A stretch of 64,000 nucleotides of DNA from Neostapfia colusana (lineage: Eukaryota > Streptophyta > Magnoliopsida > Poales > Poaceae). Location: the NCBI GenBank assembly GCA_030760725.1, contig JASWHV010000001.1, positions 73,615,683-73,679,682 on the forward strand. The letters run 5' to 3'. Of the stretch, positions 10,055 through 21,951 are shown piece by piece. The translations under genes and the position numbers were made by a program. The notes under the pieces are model-generated. The model made no database searches. It was given only the letters and a program-made list of their open reading frames with translations, and was not told where the DNA came from. Within the stretch, counting starts at the first letter, position 1. Each line of letters starts with the position of its first letter.

Positions 10055-11314
10055 CTAACACAGCGGCGTGCACGACTCCCACTCGACGGGGTTGCCCTCT
10101 TGGGGGTCCGTCTCCTCCTCGGGAGCCTCCTCCTCATAGCACCCTGCAAATGCTTCGAACACAAGCAGTGACCACGATGGCTCAGCAAGACTCACCTGTC
10201 TTTCCTATACATGAAACTTCAACATGCTTGGTTACATTGTGTAATGGAAGGAAAGTTGCAAAGCACACGCCTAAATAGTTGTACCTTACTTTCAATTTTT
10301 TAGCACAAGTTGTGGAAGAACCTCGTGCTAAGGCACATAAGAGAGCTGCAATCAAACAAGAAATGTATTTCTCTCATGTGCTTTGCCCAAGGTTGAAAAG
10401 AACTATAATTAGCTCTAAACTACACAAATCATTAGCAACCAAGGTACATCTTTCAACCAGCAACCTTTTAACATGACTATAGCCTATTCTTTCTATGTCA
10501 CGGTACAGTGAATAAGTGGTACTCACTGACCGCGAGGGACGGCGATTATAATCGATTTACACCTGCAGGGTTACCCGAATAACCCATCATGTACGCCCGT
10601 ACTCGATGTTGCCTACAGCAACCACCACGTACGTCGTACGCAACCACCTTTCATCCGTCAGCCAAGTATTGAATCGGTCCTATCGTCCAGAGCAAGAGGT
10701 CTCTGCGCGTGCATCCACAGTGCCGCCAGCCGATTTACACCTCAAGATCTCAACCTACCCTCTGGACGACAAGCAATGCCTCAACAAATAGCTACCAGAA
10801 CTACATTGGTTCCCTGGTTCCCATATATCCGGTAGGTCTTTGTACTGTTCTAGCTTGTTCAACAGGCCCACACACGGCCTGGTCCTTAATCGACACAAGC
10901 GGAGCTATGGCACCCAGGCCCCAAAGTCCTGCTTCCCTTACTCTCTGCTCGGTCTCATTTTTCTTGCCATGTGTTCCATTTGCTATCTCTAACCGAGTTG
11001 TGTGCCTCTAGCCTATTCTCGTGAGCAGTTCCAACTACTCGACTTGTACCGAATCCTACACTAGTATAGCATTGCAGTGGCTACTCGATGTTTAAAACTT
11101 AAGCCCAAAACCCTGGTTTTCTTGGCTATGAATTTGGGTTTTCAAACAAGACTCTAAATGCATAATTTAAGTGGATACTCAAAGTAAGTTCTCAAAACAA
11201 TAAAGTTTATAATGGCTAATGCAAACCGAAGCTTGCCTTTCTGCTTGTCGTATGCTAGCTGTTCCTCCGGGGTGATAAAATCCAACACCTCCGGCTCCTC
11301 TTCAACCTTGGCGA
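10055..11314 (-). CDS. Spliced small acidic ORF inside the X1 LTR (two exons seen)
   Basis: On the minus strand exon A is 11314-11237. It is preceded by TTGTGTAG and followed by AAAG|GCAAGC. Exon B is 10143-10055, preceded by CATTTGCAG and ending in TAG (10057-10055). Exon A encodes a stretch with EEEPEVLDFITPEEQLAYDK and exon B one with CYEEEAPEEETDPQEG. Both introns are phase 1, and the frame is open through both exons and the junction. The intron is 1093 bp with GC-AG ends. A related copy of exon B with the same length (89 bp) is at 37971-37883 but has a stop in place of a Trp codon. The upstream exon with the start codon was not identified; it may lie beyond the copia insertion. Function unknown; the product would be small and strongly acidic. 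Confidence 0.6.
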
Positions 11315-12209
11315 CTACACAATATAAATATGCATTTGTGTCAATTTAAATGCATTTGAATTTGAAGTTGATATTGTTAAGACTATAAGTACAGCTAGAC
11401 AGGCCAATGACTCTGAATTTTTACTGTAATTTGGATACAACATAAGAAGAGACTCGGCCAAATTTTACTTGAAGCAAAGCTCATTTGAGCCCTCCACAAA
11501 TAAATATGTATTTGACGCTAATTAGAGCTCTTAGGGTGTTCTAAGGATTTTCATGGATCAAGCCATGACTTTATGGAAACTAGATTTTCAGAGGGTTCTA
11601 ATGGAATTGGTTTCACTTAATTTGAAGATTCCTAGAAAAAGATATGAGCTAAACAAATTCAGAGAAAATCTGAAAAATGTTTCTGGACATTTTTCATTTT
11701 CTCTGGAACAGTTTCTTTAATCACACCATTAGGTGGATCAAATGAGCTCAAATGGATCTGAAATTTTTATGGTAGCTCAGGGATATTATAAGGAACATCC
11801 TGGCAAAATTTCAGAATTCTCCATTGAAGGGTTCTCCAGTTAAAATTCTAAACATTTTAAAATTTGGAGAATTAATTCTGGAGAAATAAAAGTTTTCATG
11901 AAGTGAAACTTGATTTGTTGGAAAGTACTCAGAGAGATGAATCCAACAAAATTTGTTTCACTCGATTTGGAGTTTTCTAGCTCAAGTTATGTGGGTTTGA
12001 AGTTTGAACTAAATCTGAAAATCGGGAAATGTTTAAAACACTGCATGTGGGTCCCACAAACAATGTCTTCTTTAACCTCCCGGCGGCTCCCGAGCACGCG
12101 AAGCACAGTGGCGGTGGCGCGGCTTGTTCTCAGCCTTTACTGACTAATTTTCGACGCGGTTTCTTTCTACGTGAACCTTGGAGCACGGCGCACACGCCGG
12201 ACAACTTCT

Positions 12210-13836
12210 TGTGAGACCTATGTGTGCTGAATACATTGGCAATTAGGATAAAAGTTAGCATTAACATTCAAAGTTTTGAATATTGCCAAAACATTCTTCT
12301 ATGGCAAGGTCCGACAAGTTCTTTGTTAGGTCCGCCAAGTGTTGGCAAGGTCCGACGCAAGGTCTGGAGAGCTCCTACAAGGTCCGGAGAGCTTCTGTGA
12401 GGTCCGGAGCTTGTTTTTAGGGAGCTCCCGTGAAGTTCAACTCGTAGAACTGCAGCGTCTTGTTTTTGCTTTTAACTCGCAATGTTTCAAACTTGATTTA
12501 TGGGAAGGTTTGTTTAGTATTAATTTGCTAAGTTTTTGGTGTGTTTTGGTGGTTATGGCTGTTATCATTTGATATGGTTTGCAACATGCTCATGTGACGT
12601 GCTCATGTAAGGTGTTGTGGTTTTCGAACTAACGTGAGTCAAGTCGAGGACTTGTGCTCGGAAGAATTGGTTGTTTATTCATGTGCAGGTGTTGCTTGAG
12701 TTCAAGACATGGCTGGTGACGGGATCCTTGGACTAGTCTCAGGGAGGAGATGAGGTTCCAACAACCAAGTTCGGGAGGAGCTGTGGTTGAGTTGATCGGG
12801 AGGTCGCGCAGCATGTTTGGATCAAGGGCAGTGCATATGAAGGTTGCGTGTACATCGTTGGAAGGTGTTTGCACGTGTGCAAGGAGTGCATGGACGTGGC
12901 AACATTGTTCCAAGGCGTGATGAAGAGAAGTGGACGTAAAGAATTGGTCGGAAAGGTCCAACCGGCTGGATTGCGTACTCAGTCTGAGGCTGAGTCGGAT
13001 ATGGCTCAAATATGGAAGATTTGAGTTGGTTATGATAGGATTTCATGCTAGGCACGAAGTTGAGTTGTTTTATGAATGTTTAGGATGTTCCTAAGGTGTT
13101 TGGAAGTCTCACGATTGCTTCTATCTGCGAATAGGAGAGTCCTGAGCAGTTATGGTAAGTTAGGATACGAGTCCAATTAGGAGTAGGAGTCCTAGATTGG
13201 ATTGTTTAGCCTGAGGGCTGGCTATAAAAGCAAGGGAGGCCAGAGCTCTTGTGGGTAGAGAACTTTGGGATGTTCCTCTTGTGTTTCTATTGAATAAAGT
13301 TCATAGTTTCGAGGAGCTTTTGTGCCTTGTTCGCCCGACTTGTTTTTCGTCAAGTCTTTCTCGCCGAGTTTCTGGACAGACCGACGTTGCTTTGGTGTTT
13401 CGTTCATAACTCGAGTTTTACAGATCCGATTGACGTGATTCTTTTTGAGTTGTCTTAACAACTCAATTATCTATCATTTGTGAAATTTTCACGAGCTTCG
13501 GATCTTTAGTTTTTGAGATACACGAGTTTCTTTGCAGCGTTGCAGATCTGTTTTATATCGGGTAGAACAGATTGATCTTCGTTTAATGTTTTGATCGTAT
13601 CTCAAGTTTTACTTCGTGTTTTCAAGTGATTCTTGTTGCATTAGATCCGTGACTTGATTATCTACCTCTCTACTTGATTTGTCACGGTTGAACACGTTTG
13701 AAAACACTTGCACACACGGTTTCTTTAACCGAATGATTTTTTGCTGAGGGGTTTTTGTTGTTTCCGCTGTGAAAAGTTTTAATCTACCATTCACCTCCCC
13801 CCTCTGGTAGCTTTTCACATGCTCTTCGATCCTACA
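12210..13836 (+). repeat. 5' LTR of first copia element
   Basis: 1627 bp, TGTGAGACC to GATCCTACA. A TATA box TATAAAAG is at 13223-13230 and a poly(A) signal AATAAA at 13293-13298. The U3 part at 12305-12425 repeats the heptamer AGGTCCG five times exactly plus one variant. Confidence 0.93.
13223..13230 (+). promoter_or_regulatory. TATA box of copia 5' LTR
   Basis: TATAAAAG in ggctataaaagcaaggg. The same box occurs in the 3' LTR at 21340-21347, and TATATAAG stands in the same place in the second copia copy (44688-44695). AATAAA follows about 63 bp downstream, so R would be short. Confidence 0.8.
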
Positions 13837-13838
13837 AT

Positions 13839-13850
13839 TGGTATCAGAGC
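13839..13850 (+). promoter_or_regulatory. Primer binding site of first copia element
   Basis: TGGTATCAGAGC, complementary to the 3' end of plant initiator-Met tRNA, two bases after the 5' LTR. Confidence 0.92.
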
Positions 13851-13897
13851 CAAGGTGCTCTAATCTTTGTGGTTTGCATGTGTTTTGACTAACCATC

Positions 13898-16159
13898 ATG
13901 GAGAAGTACTCCACAAAACCTTGTGTGTTCAATGGCATCGATTTTCAGATTTGGAAGGCGCGGATGGAGGCCTACATACAGGCGCAAGGCTTCGCCATAT
14001 GGGAAAAGGTCTACCAAAACTTTGATGTACCACCCAACGATCAAGTTACATCTGCGAACATGAGAGATGTTGACAACAACAACAAGACTCGAAACTTGAT
14101 CATCCAAGGATTGACTCAAAGCGACTTCGACCATGTTGCACACCTCCGATCTGCATATGATGTTTGGAATGCTCTTTGTGACTACCATGAAGAATCCAAT
14201 ACGATCAAGGAGGTAAGGCAAGATATGTTCAAGAAAGAATACATGCATTTTGAGATGCAACCCGGTGAGTCAATTGATGACCTTTTTGCTCGCTTTAATA
14301 AAATTCTCAGCAACTTGCGTAGTGTCAATGTTAACTTTTCAGATGCTGAAAATGCTAGACAATTGTTAGGAGCATTAGATATGTCAATTTGAGAGATGAA
14401 AGTTACATCTATTTGTGAATCTACTGTCATGAGTTCTCTTACTTTAGACGTGCTTTATTCTAAATTGAAAACTCATGAAATTGACATCATCTCATGTAAA
14501 AACCCCAACAAGTCTATTGCATTTGTTTCGCAACGTGACATGTCTAGTTCTAGTCAATCATCATCTAGTGGTGCACTCTCTTTGCTGTCCTCTCTAACCC
14601 TTGAACAGATTGAAGAGTTTCCAGAGGAGGAGCTTGCACTCATCTCTACTCGGTTCTCAAAAGCATTGCAAAATGTGAGAACTAGAAGGAGAGGAAGCTC
14701 CGGACCTCAACGATGTTTTGAATGTGGTAAGACAGGACATTTTCGTACGAAGTGCCCTAACCTTTCAGGTCCGACTTCACGTGAAGAAAAGCAAACAAGG
14801 CCGAAGAAATCGTTTGCAAAGAATAAGAAGAAGAAAGATTTATCAATGCGCAACATAGTGCATAGTATGATCTCTGCACTTCAAGATTTCGGATCAAGTG
14901 ATGTGGACACCGGTAGTGATGAAGATGAAGAAGCTATGGCAAATATGTGCTGCATGGCGAGCAAGTCAAGTTCAAGCTCCGAGGAGGCAGAACACAACAG
15001 CGACGATGAAGAGGTATGTCCCACTTGCGAAGAAATGTGTGATGCTATTTCTCGTGCCACTGTTATATTAAAGAAAAAGGATAAAAAACTTAGGAACAAT
15101 GCTGTTAAAATTGAATCACTAGAATCTGAAATTAATCGTTTAAAAACTTTGATTCCTAGTGATGATTCTTGTTCCTCATGTGATTTGATTTATGAACAAT
15201 TATCCTCTTTAAGAAGTGTACACGCATCTACACTTGATAAACTTGAACTTGAAATTGAAAAGAACAAAGAGCTTGCTGCACTTAATGATAAAAATTTGAA
15301 AGATGCTTGTTGTTCTACAATTGATTTGCATTGTTCTTCATGTGATGATCTGAATAAGAAACTAAATGATGCTATGAATGAGATTTCTATTTTGAACAAT
15401 GCTTTACGTGTGCATGAAGTTAAATATTGTTCAAATTGCAAACTAAAAGGAAAAACTTCATTTGAAAACTGCTTTGATCTGTCCAATAAACTTGATGACA
15501 TGCATAGGACACTAGATCGGTTTTCTAATGCAAATAAGTACCTAAACTTGCTGCTGAATTCTTCCAAGTCTTGTAATGATAAAACTGGTTTAGGTTTTAA
15601 TTCTCATGCTCATGCTAAGGCACACCCACCTAAAGTTGTAAAGTCATTAGGAAGCGGTTTGATTCAAACAGCTCCTAGACAAAAAGAGGTGATTTTCAAA
15701 TCTGCAGGAGTACTATCCCATTCGGGTTCTAATAAACGTGTTGCTTGCTCATCTAGACATGATAATAAGGTTATTTTTCATTGTACCTACTGTGGTAGAG
15801 ATGGTCATGTCATGGATTTTTGTTATAGACTAGCTAAACACGATAAGAAACAAAGAATACTTGCTAGATCACATAACAACCAAGCAAAATCTGCTAGACC
15901 GAATGTTCGGAGCATGCAACCTGCTGTAATGAGTCAAAAACTTGCTCCCGGACCTACTGTTTTTTGTGCTACATATAACACATCTTCTAAGTCAGTAGTT
16001 GGGAACAAAAATTTTCGATGTTTGGCTCATAAACCTGCTGTACCTTCTCAGCTTTCGCGTGTTATTCCTGCTGGACGTCGTGTGACTCAGTACTGGATTC
16101 CTAAAAGTCTTTTAACTAACCCAAGTATTGAGTCATCGACGTATTGTGCTGCTGTGTAG
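13898..16159 (+). pseudogene. gag: copia gag, ~750 codons, one in-frame stop
   Basis: Starts MEKYSTKPCVFNG, the usual Sirevirus-type gag start, 48 bases after the primer site. Order: UBN2-type gag core (about residues 60-190), zinc knuckle CFECGKTGHFRTKC (14714-14755), basic and acidic-serine stretches, a long helical region with regular leucines (about 15060-15540), and a second knuckle CTYCGRDGHVMDFC (15782-15823). A TGA at 14390-14392 replaces the TGG found at this place in the second copy. Apart from that stop the frame is open to TAG at 16157-16159. That TAG is in the same codon position in the second copy (47606-47608), so it may be the natural gag terminator. Gag assembles the particle and binds RNA. 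Confidence 0.9.
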
Positions 16160-19100
16160 GTTTCACGTTTGAGGAAGGAGAACATTTGGATTGTGGATTC
16201 AGGTTGCTCACGCCACATGACCGGTAACAAAGAATGGTTCTCCTCTCTCTCTTTTGTATAACGTGTAGAAAATGTTACTTTCGCCGATAACTCTTCTACT
16301 CCCATAATTGCTAAAGGTTCGGTTAGAGTAAACAATCTCTACACTTTGAAAGATGTGGCACTTGTTAAAAATTTGAAATACAACTTGCTTTCGGTTTCAC
16401 AATTGCTAGATAAAAATCTAGAGGTTAGCTTTGCTAAAAATTGCTGCAAGGTTGTAGATTCAAAAGGTGAGCTTTTGTTTAACATGTCTAGGTTTGGAAG
16501 AGTTTTTAAAGCTGATTTTCATTTGTCAAATTCTAAGCATCGGTGTCTAGTTGCTAATGATACAAAGGATCTATATTTTTGGCATCGTAGACTTGGTCAC
16601 ATAGGCTTTGATCATCTCACTCGTGTTAGTGCTCTCGATCGCATATGTGGGCTGCCGAAGCTTAAAAAGGACAATGATATTGTGTTTTCTTCTTGTAGAC
16701 ATGCTAAGTTTGTTGCAGGTTCACATGCTCCTCTCACAATGACCATGACAGCTGAACCAGGACAACTTTTACATCTTGACACAGTAGGTCCGGCACGTGT
16801 TCAATCCTTCGGAGGTAAATGGTATGTGCTTGTGATTGTTGATGATTATTCCAGATATTCTTGGGTTTATTTTATGGCATCTAAGAATGAAGCTTTTAGT
16901 CATTTTAGAACTTTATTTCTTAGATTATCTATTGATCACCCAGGATCATTAAAAGCAATTAGATGTGATAACAGAACTGAATTTAAAAACCAATCCTTTG
17001 ATCACTTTTGTGCTGAAAATGGAATAGATCATCAATACTCTTCACCCTATGTACCACAACAAAATGGTGTCGTAGAAAGAAAGAACAGGACCTTAGTTGA
17101 GATGGCTAGGACTATGCTTGATGAATATCAAACTCCTAGGAAATTTTGGGCTGATGCAATTGCAACCGCTTGTTATGTCTCAAATCGTGTTTTCTTGCGT
17201 GCTAAGCTTGGAAAAACCCCATATGAGCTCCGGTTTGGACATAGGCCTAGTGTTACACACTTTAGGGTTTTTGGTTGCAAATGCTTTGTTAAGAAACATT
17301 ATAATCTTGATAAATTTGAAGCTAGATCTGTTGATGGCATGTTTCTTGGTTATCCATCTCATACTAGAGGCTACCGTGTGCTTTTACTTGACACTAACAA
17401 AATTGTGGAGACTTGCGAGGTTTCTTTTGATGAAGCTAGCCCAAGTACTAGCTCCAATATTGCAGGTCCGGATCCATATCCGCAGGGGGAGAGTATTTTT
17501 ATTGAAGAAGATGAAGAAGTGGTGCTGCTGCCCGAAAACTCGGAAGTAAATAACGATCAAGCTGCTGATTTTGCACCACAACCAGCACCAACAGTCACTA
17601 CTGCTAGTTCAGACCTTCCTCAATCAACAAGCTCTCCTAATCAAAGGTCCGAACATGAAGAAGAAGGTGCTTGTGAAGTGTCGACTCCCCTCCGAGTACT
17701 CAAAAGTCATCCTCCACAACGAATCATTGGAAGCTTGCATGAACGAGTCACTCGGTCCAGGTTTTGCGATCCAAACTCTCATTCTCATTCTGCTTTTGTT
17801 GCTTCTTTTGAACCCAAGGATATATCACATGCACTCACTAATGAATCTTGGATTAATGCCATGCAAGAAGAGTTAGAAAATTTTGAAAGAAATAATGTTT
17901 GGAAACTTGTACCTCCACCTCAAGGTCACACATTAATTGGAACTAAATGGGTATTTAAAATTAAGCAAAGTGAGGATGGGGTTGTGGTTAGGAATAAAGC
18001 TAGGTTGGTTGCTCAAGGTTTCACTCAAATTGAAGGTCTAGATTTTGATGAAACATTTGCTCATGTTGCTAGATTAGAAGCTATAAGAATTTTATTAGCA
18101 TTTTCTGCATCTAAAGGTAAGTTGTATCAAATGGATGTTAAAAGTGCTTTTCTTAATGGCTACATAGAGGAGGAAGTTTATGTTAAGCAGCCACTGGGTT
18201 TTGAAAATCCAAATTTTCCTAATCATGTTTACAAACTGTCCAAAGCCTTGTACGGTCTAAAACAAGCCCCTAGAGCATGGTATGATAGGTTAAAAACATT
18301 CTTACTTGAAAAGGGGTTTACCATGGGCAAGGTTGATAAAACTCTTTTTGTACTTAAGGATGGCAATGACTCATTATTCGTTCAAGTGTATGTGGATGAT
18401 ATTATCTTTGGTTGTGCTTCTCATGATCTCGTGTCCAAGTTTTCAGCTATGATGAGTTCAGAATTTGAGATGAGTATGATGGGAGAACTCACATACTTTT
18501 TGGGGCTTCAAATCAAGCAAACAAAAGAAGGAACTTTTGTGCATCAAACTAAGTATACAAAGGACCTTCTTAAGCGCTTCAACATGGACAAATGCAAGCC
18601 TCTTCGGACACCAATGGGAACAGCAACAACACTTGAGCTTGACGAAGATGGTGACCCGGTCGATAAAAAAGAATACAGAAGTACGATTGGATCACTTTTG
18701 TATCTCACGGCGTCAAGACCGGACATACAATTCAGCGTATGTCTTTGTGCACGTTTTCAAGCTTCTCCACGTGCTTCACATCGCCAAGCCATCAAAAGGA
18801 TTCTCAGGTACCTACATGGAACTCAAGAATTTGGCATTTTTCTTCCTTCTTCCTCAACCGTTTCTTTGAAAGCTTTTTCGGATGCTGATTTTGGGAGTTG
18901 TAGAATTGATAGGAAAAGTACTTTGGGTGCTTGTCATTTTCTTGGTAATTCAATTGTTGCTTGGTCCTCTAGAAAACAAAGTTCAGTTGCACAATCCACG
19001 GCCAAATCTGAATATGTAGCTGCGGCTAGCGCTTGCTCACAAATTCTTTGGATTGTTCAAACACTTAAGGACTATGGGGTTGATTTAGCTAGTGTTCCAC

Positions 19101-19342
19101 TGTTTTATGATAACACTAGTGCAATTTGTATTGCTAAAAACCCCGTGAAACACTCTAGAACTAAGCACATTGACATTAGGTATCACTTTCTTCATGATAA
19201 TGCTGAAAAAGGAAACATTGTGCTTCACCATGTCGATACCGAACAACAATTGGCTGATATTTTTACAAAACCTTTGGATTTCACTCGTTTTTGTTTCATT
19301 CGTACTGAAATAGGGGTTATGCATCCTCATGGCTTAAATTGA
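16160..19342 (+). pseudogene. pol: copia pol: protease, integrase, RT, RNase H; one stop
   Basis: Same frame as gag, directly after the UAG. Protease motif DSGCSRHMTG is at 16196. TAA at 16259-16261 breaks the protease (the second copy has a sense codon). Then come the pre-integrase motif WHRRLGHIGFDHL, an integrase core with D in HLDTVG, D in RCDN and E in NGVVERKN, RT with YVDD at 18389-18400, and RNase H with the TKHIDIRYHF motif. The end is TGA at 19340-19342. In the integrase zinc finger one Cys reads Phe (VFSSCRHAK; the second copy has VCSSCRHAK), a likely inactivating change. No env-like ORF follows. With two stops in the line and this change, the copy is probably dead but could make transcripts. 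Confidence 0.93.
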
Positions 19343-20326
19343 GGGGGAGTTTTTGAAACTTTGAAAGTCTATGTGTGAATCTGAAACTAAAATAATTTGA
19401 GCATAGTATTTCATACATATATGACTTTGTGATTCCTTTTGCAGGCTGAAAGTTCTTACTACATTACTCATGTTATACATTTTGTAGTTTTTGCCATGAC
19501 TAGTAATTGGAATAATTACTTACACTAAATCTGGTCATGATCGAACTTTCTTGCTGTTTTGAACTTGTTGCGTGCTCACAAGTGCTTTTAATCATAAAAA
19601 ATTAATCAAGTGATCAGCTCACATGTTGAGTTTTCAAATAAAAAATTGAGAAAAGATCAAGAGAATATGCATGCATCGCGCTTCTTCTTTTGAGATTGAT
19701 TATCATTGCACTAAGATATGAACTTGGAAGGAATTGTGTATGACTAAAACCATGTCCTTAAGCTTCTGATTGTCAAATGACATAGGCTTGGCTTTGTTCG
19801 TTAGAATAAGGCTGATGCGGCATATAATCTCTTGCAAATATCATATGATCAACTTTGTGCCTTAAATGATTATGAATAATAAAAATGCAGCAACAAGTGT
19901 CATGTTTTCAGGTTTTGAAATAGTTGAGTAAGGGAGATCATGACTTGCTTAACTGAAAAATACATTTGATCTCTAGCATGGCTTACACTACTTTATGTAT
20001 CTCATTGATGTGATAGTGTAAGTAACCTGATAGTATGACTTGGATGAGCTTTGTTTTGTATGTATATGTTATAATATGCTCATAACATTTAAAAATTTCT
20101 CTTTTGAACCTTGCTGAATACATTGCCAAAGGGGGAGAAATATGTATAAGGAGAGATTTTTTTTACACTTTGCATATGTTATACACTTTCTTCCTTCTCT
20201 GATTTTAAAAAATGGGGAGAAATTAATAAAGGGGGAGAAATGAGTTTTCAAAGCTTTTCAAAACTTTTCATAAGCCAATGTTCGGATTTTAATTGGTGTT
20301 GCCAATGCATTCATCAAGGGGGAGAT
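19343..20326 (+). promoter_or_regulatory. 3' untranslated region with repeated polypurine tracts
   Basis: Non-coding. The tract GGGGGAG occurs at about 19343 (right after the RNase H stop), 20131 and 20231, with a shorter GGGGAGA at 20215, and finally at 20318, just before the 3' LTR. The last is the plus-strand primer site. Multiple tracts of this kind are a described Sirevirus trait. Confidence 0.8.
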
Positions 20327-21951
20327 TGTGAGACCTATGTGTGCTGAATACATTGGCAATTAGGATAAAAGTTAGCATTAACATTCAAAGTTTTGAATAT
20401 TGCCAAAATATTCTTCTGTGGCAAGGTACGACAAGTTCTTTGTTAGGTCCGTCAAGTGTTGGCAAGCTCCGACGCAAGGTCCGGAGAGCTCCTGCAAGGT
20501 CCAGAGAGCTTCTGTGAGGTCCGGAGCTTGTTTTTAGGGAGCTCCCGTGAAGTTCAACTCGTAGAACTGCAGCGTCTTGTTTTTGCTTTTAACTCGCAAT
20601 GTTTCAAACATGCTTTATGGGAAGGTTTGCTTAGTATTAATTTGCTAAGTTTTTGGTGTGTTTTGGTGGTTATGGCTGTTATCATTTGATATGGTTTGCA
20701 ACATGCTTATGTGACGTGCTCATGTAAGGTGTTGTGGTTTTCGAACTAACGTGAGTCAAGTCGAGGACTTGTGCTCGGAAGAATTGGTTGTTTATTCATG
20801 TGCAGGTGTTGCTTGAGTTCAAGACATGGCTGGTGACGGGATCCTTGGACTAGTCTCAGGGAGGAGATGAGGTTCGAACAAACAAGTTCGGGAGGAGCTG
20901 TGGTTGAGTTGATCGGGAGGTCGCGCAGCATGTTTGGATCAAGGGCAGTGCATATGAAGGTTGCGTGTACGTCGTTGGAAGGTGTTTGCACGTGTGCAAG
21001 GAGTGCATGGACGTGGCAACATTGTTCCAAGGCTTGATGAAGAGAAGTGGACGTAAAGAATTGGTCGGAAAGGTCCAACCGACTGGATTGCGTATTCAGG
21101 CTGAGGCTGAGTCGGATATGGCTCAAATATGGAAGATTTGAGTTGTTTATGATAGGATTTCATGCTAGGTACGAAGTTGAGTTGTTTTAGTAATGTTTAA
21201 GACGTTCCTAAGGTGTTTGGAAGTCTCACGATTGCTTCTATCTGCGAATAGGAGAGTCCTGAGCAGTTATGGTAAGTTAGGATACGAGTCCAATTAGGAG
21301 TAGGAGTCCTAGATTGGATTGTTTAGCCTGAGGGCTGGCTATAAAAGCAAGGGAGGCAAGAGCCCTCGTGGGTAGAGAACTTTGGGCTGTTCCTCTTGTG
21401 TTTCTATTGAATAAAGTTCATAGTTTCGAGGAGCTTTTGTGCCTTGTTCGTCCAACTTGTTTTTCGTCAAGTCTTTCTCGCCGAGTTTCTGGACAGACCG
21501 ACGTTGCTTCGGTGTTTTGTTTATAACTCGAGTTTTACAGATCCAATTGACGTGATTCTTTTTTGGTTGTCTTCACAACTCAATTATATATCATCTGTGA
21601 AATTTTCACGAGCTTCGGATCTTTAGTCTTTGAGATACACAAGTTTCTTTGCAGCGTTGCAGATCTGTTTTATATCGGGTAGAACAGATTGATCTTCGTT
21701 TAATGTTTTGATCTTATCTCAAGTTTTACTTCGTGTTTTCAAGTGATTCTTGTTGCATTAGATCCGTGACTTGATTCTCTACCTCTCTACTTGATTTGTC
21801 ACGGTTGAACACGTTTGAAAACACTTGCACACACGGTTTCTTTAACCGATTGATTTTTTGCTGAGGGGTTTTTGTTGTTTCCGCTGCGAAAAGTTTTAAT
21901 CTACCATTTACCCCCCCTCTGGTAGCTTTTCACGTGCTCTTCGATCCTACA
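20327..21951 (+). repeat. 3' LTR of first copia element
   Basis: 1625 bp, TGTGAGACC to GATCCTACA, collinear with the 5' LTR, with scattered substitutions. TATA box at 21340-21347. Only three of the U3 heptamers AGGTCCG are exact here. Confidence 0.93.

Larger units (their letters stand above)
12210..21951 (+). mobile_element. Ty1/copia element (Sirevirus type), nearly complete, 9742 bp
   Basis: Both LTRs start TGTGAGACC and end GATCCTACA. Perfect 5-bp duplications CTTCT lie at 12205-12209 and 21952-21956. Between the LTRs are the Met-tRNA primer site, gag with two zinc knuckles, then protease, integrase, RT and RNase H in copia order, and a 1-kb 3' region with repeated purine tracts. That gag structure, the DSGCSRHMTG protease motif and the multiple polypurine tracts fit the Sirevirus (SIRE/Opie/Ji-like) group. 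The whole coding region 13898-19342 stays in one frame and is broken only by three stop codons. The LTRs are similar but not identical: I see about eight differences in the first 190 bp and fewer further on. So the insertion is fairly young but not brand new. It is inserted in the X1 LTR. Confidence 0.95.
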
